Of a DNA stretch of 64,000 nt, positions 46,501-56,612 are shown one piece after another. Position 1 is the stretch's first letter. The number at the start of each line of letters is the position of its first letter. The position numbers and the translations under genes are program-made. Below the pieces are notes generated by a model. That model was not told where the DNA came from and ran no database searches. It saw only the letters and a program-made list of their open reading frames with translations. The stretch comes from Tubiluchus corallicola (taxonomy: Eukaryota > Priapulida > Priapulimorpha > Priapulimorphida > Tubiluchidae): NCBI GenBank assembly GCA_030141605.1, contig JAQGDQ010000084.1, forward strand, positions 605,001 through 669,000. The letters run 5' to 3'.

Positions 46501-49500
46501 CATACTAGGGTACACATGTATGAAAACCACGCCTCAGTAAGCAAGCATGAAAGACTGCAATAGCCAGAGGCTGTCATGGGCTATGTGATTAAACTATAAA
46601 CATTGGCTAACAGCAAAACTAAACTTAGGCCCACACAGGGCTGACAAGAGAATTTTTGATTCCCAGGGCAAAAGGAAACTTGGCCCTCTCCTCCAATTCT
46701 CCAAATAATGATACCCAAACTAAGTCCACCCCGGTGTGTCATAAGCAAGGAAAGGGGAGAAGTAGGTTAGGAGTTATAAAACTAAATTTTCAGTATTTTT
46801 TCTAACATTTTAAAGACAATTTTGATGATAGAATATAAAACTCCAATATATTTAGTGCTTGTTTTTATAAAAATAAATATTTGACAGAATTTTTGATGCT
46901 TTTCATTTTGAAGCAGAATAACTTAGTTTCAACTACGCTGACTGATGGACAATTTTGGTTTGCCAGAACATTTTATTTTGTTTGCCTTTGTCAAGGTACA
47001 CCTTCGATTGGCTTGTCGACCGCTAAACTCATGGGCCCCCAGGCGCCACCCCGGTTGATACCCCTCTCAGTGGGCCTGGACCCAACACTATCTATATATA
47101 ACATAATAGATTATATATAATTAATTTGATGTGCCAATAACCTAACAAAAAAACTATCGTTTAAATGCTTTAGCTAAAAGCAATGAAAATCCCATTGCTG
47201 TTAATTTATAGCAACTGCTTTTCAATATCTGCCAAGAATGTTTTCAACATGGTAGGCATTTTGTTGATTTCAAACAGTAGGTTATATATTATATCACTTA
47301 ACATTGAAAGCATTCGGGCATTGACAGTAATTACACCTGGTTAAAAGTCACACCCTGCCATTTGTAGAAAGCTTATAGATCTGAAAATAGGTCGCCTACT
47401 ATAATGCGGTGCAGCTTATGCCGTACAGGCACGCATGACGCATGACTGCATGCAGTAGTTTCAGTGAAATACCAAAATACATGTTCAGCACAGGAAATTC
47501 AAAATTTAACATAATTCATTACATGTAGTCATGATGAATGGTGCAAACACAGCTGAAATGGATATTGATCAGTTATAAATTAGCCTAGAGATGTAATAAA
47601 GTGTCCTACATTATTCAAGCTAGGACCTTCACCATGCACTTAGACTGTTTCATTATCACAGCACTGCCATCTGCATTCTAAATGTGATAACTTTTGCATC
47701 TGTGGATAATTGTTAGATGATGGCACAATCACAGCAATAAGCCGAAACAGTTCCAGCGATTGATGATGATGGTGAAACGGTCAAAGGTTACGTGTACCAG
47801 ACAAGTGTACGCATTTGTGTAGACTTGACAACGCCTCGCAATCCATGCTGATATATTAGTGAAAGTTTTAACAGCTAGCTAAAACCTTACCTAGTTCATG
47901 TTTCCCTATTCCCAAGCAAAATCTGGCTAGAAAATCGCTCTATGCACAGACTAATTCAGAATTAAGTAAAGTCCACGTAAAACAACTGAACTGATTGAAC
48001 TGATGCATCAGACGGCTTTTGCATTACCTACATGTCACATGACAGTTGCAGTTAAGACACGTTGCTGTGGTACACTTAACCTTACACCTACAGTAACTGC
48101 ACATGAGCACAATGAAATGGTGAAAAGGCTTATTAGATGTAATTAAAATTGTAAATTAAAACCCTTTTAATTCTACATCTGGCAGAACACAAAGGCTATA
48201 ATTTTTTAAACCATGTTACTATACACAGCTGCTGCAGCACATAGAACATGGAGACCTGTATTAAACGAAAACCGGATGACTGCGTAGACATTAGTTAAAA
48301 ATAAAGTATGCTCTAAAATATTGAAACTACAAAAGCTTTTTTTAATCAAAACTTAAATTAAACAATAATTACATCGGACGGTTAACTTTAGTTAAACTTT
48401 CAAAGCTACGCACGGCTCAGCGAATATTCTCGTGGCCAGAAAATAGGCGCGGTATCGTGGTAAGCATGATCATGAACTGCAGCGTTTGTCTGTGATCTCA
48501 GTGTGACATAGACGTTTTTGAGAGGTCACATCAGCATCGTATAGCAATCTTCGCTTATGCAAACGTGCTTGAAGAGCAAGGGAAGATGCCTACCTTTGCA
48601 GGAACTGTGGTTAGTTTGTGACGTAAGCGATGGCTGCATTTGGTTGTCGTTAATTAACTTTTCAAATATTAGAAACAATTGCTAACTTTAAATAGGCAAG
48701 AAAATGTGTATTTTGGACAGTAAACTAAAATGAGATTGAGTCTAATGAATCGTCCGATTTTCCTTTAACAGATTGAATATGCTGAAACAGCGTGTCTCAA
48801 CAGTCGCAGTTATATGTTGTTTTTCGTATGTATTTCACTCTCACTTTTAAACTCACTCGAAATTTTATGTTCTCAATTTTCGTCTTAATTCCAGAATTAC
48901 AGCCTTAAAGGACAAGAAAATGGCCAACCAAAGTAAGTCTCAGAAAATTCGCAATAAAAAATCATATCACCTAAGTATAATCTTAAGCAAATAAGTATTC
49001 ACGTTTTCGCATTTACTCCAATTTTTGCAAAATATTCCAACCGCTGCAGTAAACGTTGGCGCAGACGTGTTTCATTTAATCAGCCAATTGAAAAGCCAGC
49101 AACTGTGGTTAGTTTCTGACGTAAACAATAGCTGTTTTCGGTTGCCATTAATTAACTTTCTAAGCTAATTATTCAAATATAAGGAACAATTGTTAACTTT
49201 TATAGGCAAGAAAATGTACACCTTGAACAGTAAATTAAAATGATATTGAGTCTAAACAATCGTCTGGTTTTTCTTTAACATTAACAACTTTCAAAGATGC
49301 ATTTATTCGTGCAAATGTACAACTGAATACAGTTTTACAGTCTATAACCAAATTGAATTTTGTTCTTATTATTGCGAGTGAATATGTAGAGTTTTACTGT
49401 GATTCTCACATTTCATAATGCAGTCTAATGTAGAGTGAACTATAGAGTGAATTCTCCTCCTAATAGCTGCATTAACTATTTTATAATAGTTAAGTTTTTT

Positions 49501-50366
49501 GTAATTTAGTAGTTTTTTGTAATAGTTTAGTGAAATTTTGTATTATTCAGTTGTTTAAGTCGTCATATTAGCATTAGCTTTACGGATTTTTTCTCTCTCT
49601 CTCTCTGCGGTGTTCAAGCACATATTATAAGGATATTAAACTATAGAAAAACAAAATATTTAAAACTCAACAAAAGTTAAAACTGTGATGGATGAAACAT
49701 CGACGAATCAAACGACAATATTTATAATTAAGTAATTTACACTCTAAAATGAATTTCACTGATGTGATTTTTATAGTTTAAAATGCATGAGAATTGGCCG
49801 ATCTGATAATTAATATGTATCTTGTGTATGTAGAAAGAGAACAAAACGATCAGACTAAATCACTGCTTAAGCAGGAATGGTAATATCACAATTTCCTTAA
49901 TACACCTTGTATTTTAGCCAAAAAATAAACTTACGCAGTTGGCATCTATTTGTAGTGATACTATTACTAATTATTAACACAGAATGTTTTGCTGCTTATA
50001 ATTTCTAGTGACAAATTAAATATTTTAACTCTTTAAACATTCAAATTATTTATGAAGTATTATTTTTATACCAATTAGTATGCTATAGTTCAAGTCAGGC
50101 GTCGGCACTTTATTTTATTTTTTTTGTATAACTCAAATATAAGAGTATAAACCCTAGAATTCAGAAAAAATACTGCACCAATTAGAATTTCAAACAATGT
50201 CACAGTTAATACATACAACAGAGCGTGGAACCGTCCGTCACAAGGATCTGACACAAACCTTTGTTATTTCAAATCGGTCACCGCATGGGCAAGGATAGTA
50301 ATAAGTTTCCGCTTCGTCATCATATTCAAAGTCTTCAATTTCTACTTCATCATGAAATACTGACAT
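40530..50366 (-). CDS. DPH3: Diphthamide biosynthesis protein 3 (CSL zinc finger), 3 exons
   Basis: Exons 50366-50259, 42053-41979 and 40598-40530 join in phase 0 to 83 residues (human has 82). Exon 1 gives [17 protein letters not shown] and [15 protein letters not shown]; exon 2 gives [14 protein letters not shown] and VRVIYDP. The zinc ligands Cys26, Cys28, Cys48 and Cys51 and the CSL signature are all present. The family supplies electrons and iron to Dph1-Dph2 in the first step of diphthamide synthesis on elongation factor 2, and yeast Kti11 also works with Elongator. Exon 3 ([22 protein letters not shown], shown in parts in family alignments as a variable tail) follows a strong TTTTTTGTTTTAG acceptor and ends in TAA, but its sequence is poorly conserved, so it is the least certain part. 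Intron 1 is 8.2 kb and filled with repeats. Confidence 0.87.
41300..41690. repeat. Dispersed repeat family C, copy 2
   Basis: Reverse of the block at 7335-7735, sharing GCAGCGTGCGCTTACGGAAA and GGAATGGCGGCAACCACC. It lies in DPH3 intron 2. The sequence just before it, with GATCACTTCGTGCTCGGGCG, recurs near 51960. Confidence 0.75.
42145..42696. mobile_element. Inverted-repeat element family I, copy 1
   Basis: Left end TTAAAGGAAGACCGGATGAT mirrors the right end ATCCAATTTTCCTTTAA. The body shares blocks with 48261-48768 in the opposite orientation, for example TAATTAACGGCAACCGAACA and CAGTTCATGATCAT. It lies in DPH3 intron 1 and is non-coding. Confidence 0.75.
42700..44539. other. DPH3 intron sequence; hairpin, A-rich stretch and (TA)n
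   Basis: At about 43647-43693 a GGAATGACAG / CTGTCATCCC stem is followed by sequence rich in AAAACAAAATC motifs to about 43860, the same order as at 13908-14280. A (TA)n run lies at about 44471-44490. No exon is recognised. Confidence 0.5.
44540..45228. mobile_element. hAT-like non-autonomous element, 689 bp
   Basis: Left end CAGGGCCGACTCTA and right end, reversed, CTGGGCCGGCTCTACC form short inverted ends. Flanking octamers AACGCTTC (44532-44539) and TATGCTTC (45229-45236) agree at 6 of 8 bases, consistent with an old 8-bp hAT target duplication. A run of C followed by a run of A lies near the right end. No transposase is present. Confidence 0.7.
46630..47060. mobile_element. Possible hAT-like element carrying a piece of repeat family F
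   Basis: CAGGGCTGACAAGAG near 46637 and CCTCTCAGTGGGCCTG near 47067 (reversed CAGGCCCACTGAGAGG) could be decayed hAT ends. Between them 46785-46985 matches part of family F (12240-12440, 58520-58740). Ends are uncertain. Confidence 0.35.
47737..48134. mobile_element. Inverted-repeat element family A, full copy, reverse
   Basis: AATAAGCC at the left and GTGAAAAGGCTTATT at the right bracket about 398 bp that match 2997-3386 in the opposite orientation, including CCACGTAAAACAACTGAACT and GTACACTTAACCTT. It lies in DPH3 intron 1. Confidence 0.82.
48261..48768. mobile_element. Inverted-repeat element family I, copy 2
   Basis: Left end TTAAACGAAAACCGGATGAC and right end, reversed, TTAAAGGAAAATCGGACGAT. 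It is opposite in orientation to 42145-42696. The right part recurs alone at 49101-49280. Confidence 0.78.
49101..49280. mobile_element. Partial copy of inverted-repeat element family I
   Basis: AACTGTGGTTAGTTTCTGAC to TTCTTTAAC matches the right 170 bp of 48261-48768 in the same orientation. The left part is missing. A fragment of family B in reverse (about 48900-49040) lies between the two. Confidence 0.75.
49281..50258. other. DPH3 intron 1 near exon 1, no recognised feature
   Basis: AT-rich with a short CTCTCT run near 49593. I see no exon and no repeat matched elsewhere. Confidence 0.5.
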
Positions 50367-50605
50367 TATATTCCTGATTTCTGTAGAATGAACACAGCCT
50401 CACCCAAAATTATTACAGAAAACTTTACGTTTTCATTAACCCGGAAGTGGCGGTCTCCAGCGGAAGCAGTTTTAAAGCGTCCTCTTGTAGTCATTTGTAA
50501 AACGTGCAATCACTGATCGATTTTTGGCACGCAGGAGTAAATTAGAAGAACAGAATTTTATTTTTAATACTATCTGTAGTTCTGTACCGGAAGAGTTTAA
50601 CGATC
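50367..50605. promoter_or_regulatory. Shared divergent promoter of DPH3 and CTR1
   Basis: Only 239 bp separate the two start codons on opposite strands. The gap is visibly richer in G and C than its flanks. It contains CCGGAAGTG at 50441-50449 and CCGGAAGA at 50587-50594, both matching the ETS-family core. There is no obvious TATA box at a fitting position. ETS sites in short gaps between divergent housekeeping genes are a known promoter type in animals; use as a shared promoter here is inferred. Confidence 0.65.
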
Positions 50606-53600
50606 ATGACACACGAAACTCATGATAGTGAAATGATGATGATGAAAAACTCGCCTCATGGTAAAGTATTCCTTTTGATTATAAAGCTTATGTTCCACCC
50701 ATTTCGTAATTCTCGTCTGTTGTATGGTCACTCCAGTATGCTCCTCTCTTTAAAGAACTCAAGATAGATGTACTCGTATTTAGTACAATTATTCAACCAA
50801 AATTAACACAAACTAGCTACCACAGTAGCCGAATATTTGCGTAGAAATGCTATTGTTCTTGCCATTATTGGTATTTAGTGTGTGCCTCACTGCACACAAA
50901 TATCTTGACTGGCGTTTCGTCTTTCGTTCTGGACGGTAATCTTTATCAGTTACCAGCTGTATTGCCTTTTGAGGATCTTCTAATTTTTACACAAAACATA
51001 TTTCTCTGAAAATCAGCTTGTTTTTGGTTCTAGTAAAAAAGGAAAGTTTACAGCTGTCTGCTAGGGCATTTGTTAGGGTCTTTCCAAATGTATTTCACAG
51101 CTACAAAGTGTTCCTCTTGTACTTTTTTCGGTTTTTGTATTATTCCACGTACATTCCAATACTTGTAACCGAATGCTAGCTTAAAATGTCCATAATTTGC
51201 ACGCAACAGCTTAAAATCGTCCGGTTTTTTTTAAACTTTGTAAGCAAAAGTTTTTGCAACTCTGTTCTGCAACTCCCTTTTACCTTTACGAAGCTGTGGA
51301 GCCTTACAAAGTTTGGGTCATATACAAGCCCTGAGGTGTGAAAAACTTGTTTCTAATACAAATATACTTGTATGCGTTTAGCTACAAGAAACTGTGCATA
51401 TGACAGGTAGTGAGTAATCACCTGTCAGTTGTTTAGAAATATAAGTTATATGCAAAAGTACAGTCTAAAGGACTTAAGTTAGTAAAAAGGGCTAGGATCT
51501 TATACTCATTACAGTCACTTTCAAAGGCAATAATAATGACAAGTTAGTGAAAGTATCAGGTGGTGAGAGAAATATTTGAAAAAATTTAATACATGAATCT
51601 CGCTTGCTTTTTGAACTTAATAAGCCCTTTCACAGTTCTAGTGATTGATGATGATTGTGAAAAGGTCAAAGGTTAAGTGTACCAGACAACGCATTTGTGT
51701 ACACTTGACAGCGCCTCGTAGCCTATGCTATTGCAATAGTAAACAGTTTTAAAAGGCAACTTTACCTAGTCCATTTTTTTGTTCTCAAGCAAGATCATGC
51801 TAGTTAATCACTCTACGCTCATCATAATCCATAGTTAAAGCAAAATCCAAGTCTCTCGGGAAGTTGACCTTATTCTAATATTTGAGAAAAATGATAGAAA
51901 GTTTCAGCAATGCAATTGTGATAAGCGCCTTGTGTAACTAATAATTTCAAGTTAAAATTGTGATCACTTCATGCTCGGGCGCACGCTCATCTTAGTGAAA
52001 AATGGCGTCATCTGGTTACTGTGCAATATAAACAGTTATTCTGCCAAGTGCTTCAGCATTTTTTGACTGATAAAGCGAACTCTATAAACTAAGTAACCTA
52101 CCGGTACCTACTGTATGCTAGCAAGTTTACGTATGTATCTGAGTCAACGAAGGTCTGTAAATTAATTACATTTACGCAATTAACGTATACTACTTACACA
52201 TTTTACGGTATAATCCTGTGGGTTAAAGCTATGTAACCACTTCAATCTTGGTCATAATTGATCCAATGACTAATTTTCACATAAACATAGTTAAATACAA
52301 CGTTAGAATAACTGAATTTCTCAGTGAACTGTAGAATTTTCTCAATGTGTACCTTCATCACAGCTTGCCTTCACAGCATTCATGCTGCCCAGCGGTCACC
52401 ATTAATTTTTTTCAAATATGGCAGCAGCGACATTTGTTTGGCAGGAGATAAAAAATATTTAAATTTCTTTTACATTTTTAAGCAAAGCATTCTATGCGCA
52501 TATCTTGTGTGGTGATTTCAATATTTTTAATTGTATATTAAGATGCAATGAATGTTGCTCGAGGGTTGGCTCTTCCTTTAAGTAAAGTCCACGTAAAACA
52601 ACTGAAGTTACTGAACTGATGCGACAAACGGCTTTGCTTTACCCACACGTCACATGACGGTTGTAGTTAAAACACGTTGCTGTCATACACTTAACCTTTG
52701 ACCTACTGCAGCTGCGTGCGCACAAAACAAAACTGTGAAAAGGCTTATTATCTTAATTAGTTACATTGTGGTATTTAAAGTATAAAAATCTCATTGCTGT
52801 GTCTTATCTTACAAGACAGTTTGTACTTTTCGTAAATAACTATGGAAGTTTTTGCTGAATCAAAGTGATTCATTTAGGGTGTTGCAGCAATGATCAGGCT
52901 GAAATTACAACAACAAAATAATTACATGTAATACTGCATATAGTGTAGGTGCTAATATAAGTGTTTCGAATTAGACTAATTTAAGAAATGTTCCTTTAAT
53001 CTCAAAAGTAAACCTGCAAATAAAATACCGTTCTCAATGTTAAACATCTGCATGACCACATTAAGTTCTTATTGTTAAATGTATTAAATATGCCCCCCGG
53101 CAAACAGCAATACTCTTTGGTACTCTTCACATGCTGAAATCTTCGAGAGCCTCTATTTCACAACCCTTTTGCATACATGAATCGTAAATTTCTTACTGTG
53201 GTTTTAAATTTAAATAGTGCTCATTTAACTGATTGTCATTTGCAGTATTTTTGTTTTGTAGATGGCATGGCAGATGATGAAACAAAGTCCATGTCTCATC
53301 ACCCAACCATTGGTGATTATCAAATGAAAATGTGGTTTCATTTTGGCACAAATGAAATCATCTTATTCGATGCTTGGCATCCGACTTCGGCCGGCAGCAT
53401 GTTTGGTGCCGTAGTCATTTGTTTCATGCTTTCAGTGCTGTACGAGGGACTAAAATTGCTACGTGAATATTTACTGCTGCGCACACAGAAAGCGCAACCG
53501 GCCGAGTACTGCAGTCCAACACCTGTGAATAGAGATGACGAAGGTACGGTGTATATCAGCCAGCCGAAGCATCAAGATAGTAGCAGCTCTTTCCCCATAT

Positions 53601-53800
53601 TTAGTCTAGTACACATAGTGCAGACAACGATACATTTGTTCCAAGTCTGTATCAGTTATTTACTTATGTTAATATTCATGACGTACAATGTTTGGTTGTG
53701 TCTGGGTGTCGTGTTCGGTGCAGCGACCGGTTACTTCGTTTTTGGCTGGAAAAAGAAATTGCTGACTGTGGTATCCGATTCCAATGAACACTGCCATTGA
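50606..53800 (+). CDS. SLC31A1: CTR1 high-affinity copper transporter, 2 exons
   Basis: Exons 50606-50660 and 53262-53800 join in phase to 197 residues (human about 190). Exon 1 encodes the Met/His-rich start MTHETHDSEMMMMKNSPH, typical of the copper-collecting extracellular tail; exon 2 continues with more Met and His (SMSHHP, QMKMWFHFG). Helix 1 lies near AGSMFGAVVICFMLSVLYEG. Helix 2 carries the selectivity motif MxxxM in YLLMLIFMTYN. Helix 3 has the GxxxG packing motif in GVVFGAATGYF. The protein ends in His-Cys-His, the CTR1 copper-binding tail. CTR1 works as a trimer importing Cu(I) across the plasma membrane. A shorter protein could start at 53267 in exon 2, but it would lose the MMMM cluster. 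The gene diverges from DPH3. Its intron holds an interrupted family A element. Confidence 0.93.
51619..52747. mobile_element. Family A element split by a 725-bp insertion
   Basis: 51619-51852 matches the first part of the full copy at 47737-48134, and 52578-52747 matches the rest. The insertion, about 51853-52577, is flanked by similar AAAATCCAAG and TAAAGTCCAC, consistent with a target duplication of about 10 bp. Its first part, with GATCACTTCATGCTCGGGCG, recurs near 41280. It lies in the CTR1 intron. Confidence 0.65.
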
Positions 53801-53872
53801 CAATAGCTGTTATATAGCTTAAATATGATTTAGTGAAATTTGTTGTAATGTATTACTGCGAGTCACATTTTA

Positions 53873-54852
53873 CAGTAGGCACTGCTTAATGGACTCACTT
53901 TGGGACCAGATAGTTTTGACCCATTTAAATTATGGGTGTAGTATTACTGGTATAGAAGTACAGTTAACCTCGGGTATAAGGGGCCACCACACTGGTCCCG
54001 ATTTTTCGTAACGTTTTTCCTATGTAAAAATCGTCATATATAAGGTACTCGGATATAAGGGACTTTCGGTTATAAGGGATGATATCATCAGGTCCTGTGT
54101 CCTACATACCATTTGCACTGAATGTGTAGCAATAATCCATAAAAATATGGGCAAAAGTACAGAAGCGTACAGGTCTAGATACACCCTCAATCTGACTCAA
54201 CTTCAGCTATAAGGGACAGTTTTTTCCGGTCTGGAGGTGGCCCTTAGGCAGGTTGACTGCATGAGTCACAAGCTTAGTATGCACTGCAAAGGTTTTTAAT
54301 GAATTTTAGAAACGAAGTAATGCCTAAATTCCACATTTTCAAATGCATCACATTCACACCTCTGTCCCATTTTTGGAAGTTTATCATACTGCTCTAAAAT
54401 TTTCAGTTTCTCCTTAACTGTCAGATGTTTAGTCTCATGCTCCACTTTTCAAACTTTTTAACTCTTTGCTCTTATTTGCTATATGATGTTTACTCTTGTA
54501 AGTCACAAGCAACACTGGCTGATTACTGTACCTGCATCTTTGACTGTTAACTGATTAAGCATGAAAGCGTGTTTTGCAACGAAAGCTTCAAAAGGAAACC
54601 ACTAGGCAAGTGATTAAATGTTTAGCTTCCAGAAATTCTTGGGTAACGAGATTAATTGCAGTGGACAAGCGGGTAACAGATTCAAAGCAAAACCGCTAAT
54701 GTAGCGCATGATAAACTAAAAATATTGAGTCAATTATGCCGAGTTATTTGAGTCAATTACCGACAGTTTTATGTACATTTGAATAGAAGCGGCCCGTACC
54801 AGGTGTTTTTGAGTCAATTAAGCGATTCGAGGCTAGTAAACAGCGCCTACTG
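53873..54852. mobile_element. TA-flanked inverted-repeat element family H, interrupted
   Basis: CAGTAGGCACTGCTTAATGG at the left and, reversed, CAGTAGGCGCTGTTTACTAG at the right, with TA on each side. A family D MITE sits inside at 53959-54261. Without it the element is about 680 bp. The right part shares sequence with 29455-30150 and 55610-55780. Confidence 0.8.
53959..54261. mobile_element. Family D MITE nested in family H element
   Basis: TA-CAGTTAACCTCGGGTATAAG at the left and GGCAGGTTGACTG at the right, followed by CA rather than TA. It is about 300 bp, shorter than other copies, and lacks an internal segment after CAGGTCCTGTG. Confidence 0.85.
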
Positions 54853-54869
54853 TACTATTATGAAATGTT

Positions 54870-55420
54870 GATTGCACCTGTTTTAAATTTTTGATTGTTA
54901 CTGCCATAATCTTATCAGAGCAAACCTAAGTCATGAAACATGTCTTGTCAAACTTCCAGTAGGAAAATTGCATTCTATTTTTCGCATCGGTGAAAACCAC
55001 CTTTTATTGGCAACAATTATTGGCATTGTTAAACGCAATATTATTTTGCTACATTAAATTACTATGCACTTTGCAAAATTTACACTCGATTAAGTTTTTT
55101 TACCAATTTTAGTCGAAAGTTTCAGTGCAAGTGCCAAATATGGCCAGAAACCTGCTAAAAGTTGTGTTGGTGATTACGGGGCAGAGACTTTTATCTAAAA
55201 AATGTTTATTTGAAATCTTCTGCATATGGACATTTATAATATTCTTACATGTATGGACTGAACGCGAAAGCTGCCTTATTTCACGACAGGCATGCCAATC
55301 AAACAAATTGTCATTTCGCAAAATGTAATCGTTTTTAAAGCTTTTGTTAGCAGCCATTCTTCACACTCATACTGCTTAATCTATTGATGATGTATGTCAC
55401 CTAGAAGTAAGATGTAGTAC
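54870..55420. other. Intergenic, no recognised gene
   Basis: A reverse-strand frame of 82 codons at 55109-55357 begins MAANKSFKNDYILRND but resembles no family I know and lacks supporting splice context. Confidence 0.45.
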
Positions 55421-55421
55421 G

Positions 55422-55850
55422 TACACTCATATCTCGGTTTGCCGGCCTCGCTTTTACGGATATCGGAAAATTCAGACAAAATCTGGTCCGTTAAAAGTCC
55501 CACATAATACGGACACAGTCCATTATTTTGCGAGCTGACTGCTAGTGGGTGAGCTGTCACTTTCTTTACATCATTCCGTCAGTGTAACCACGTGCATATC
55601 TCTATGTATGAGAACATAGAATCAATTATGCGGAGTTATTTGACTCAGTTGCCGATGGTTTTTATATACTTTTCCGTAGGAGCGGCAAGTACTAGACGTT
55701 TCAGAGACGATTAGACAATTGATTCTGCATTACTGTGAGTCTAATACACGGCGCCTAGTGTATTAGTTTAGTATCGGAAAATACGGACAATCCGCAACTT
55801 CTGACCCACGTCTTCCCGCTTTTGTCCGGCAGAGCGAGATATGAGTGTCC
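55422..55850. mobile_element. Composite inverted-repeat element with family H interior
   Basis: Outer ends CACTCATATCTCGGTTTGCC and, reversed, CACTCATATCTCGCTCTGCC are preceded by TA on the left. The interior 55610-55780 (CAATTATGCGGAGTTATTTG through GCGCCTAGTGTATTAG) is homologous to the right part of the family H element at 54725-54852. Confidence 0.72.
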
Positions 55851-56149
55851 ATCATACATATAATGGTACTAGAATCTGCTGCTTCACCACTGGCTGTACT
55901 AATAGCATTATTATAAATTATTGAAATTATTATGCTATATACACATGATATCGGCAAATTATACATTACGTGCACCAGATACTAGTCCTGCTCAAAAAGC
56001 AGCTAAATATTTACTGTGTGTGTGATACAGGAAAAATCGTTTTGCAGTTGCTATGTAATTTGTCCTGAGTGCTATTTCACGTTAATTATAAAAAATTAAA
56101 AGGCAGCTCATGTACTGTGGAACTGCAGCACCTCCTAATTTCAGTCGAT

Positions 56150-56612
56150 ATATCGATAATATTCAATACAAGTCTTTTTACTTCAGTTCTTTCTTTATAC
56201 TTCTATAGAACCAGAGCATGTGAGGGTAGTACTGTTTGCTTCACAGTCCAACACAGTGGTGTATTTGGCTGTTGTGCGCATGCAGCTGTGTGCACATGTC
56301 TGAGATAACATGATGTACGCTGCACTGCGAGCATCTGCTGATAGGTAGAGAAAGTACTGTTGCTCACACAGTTTGTTGTCAGTTATTAGGTGGTTACTAT
56401 GGATGGATCAGGCTTGAACTGTGACAATTTAGGCTATTAGTAAGCAAAAAAATTTTTGTTTAGGACTTATCAAGTTTATGTATCGACTTTCGTATGTTTG
56501 TTTGTTTAAAATTACAATTGCGAGTTACAAAATTAAAATTACACATTTGTTTTATTTTATACAGTATTAAAACAATAGTTAAAAATTTTCTGAAGTAGCA
56601 CGCCCACTAATT
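56150..56612. repeat. Dispersed repeat family G, copy 2
   Basis: Reverse of 17436-17829, including ATATCGATAATATTCAATAC-like text at one end and GCACGCCCACTAATTTTAG at the other. It is non-coding. Confidence 0.6.
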
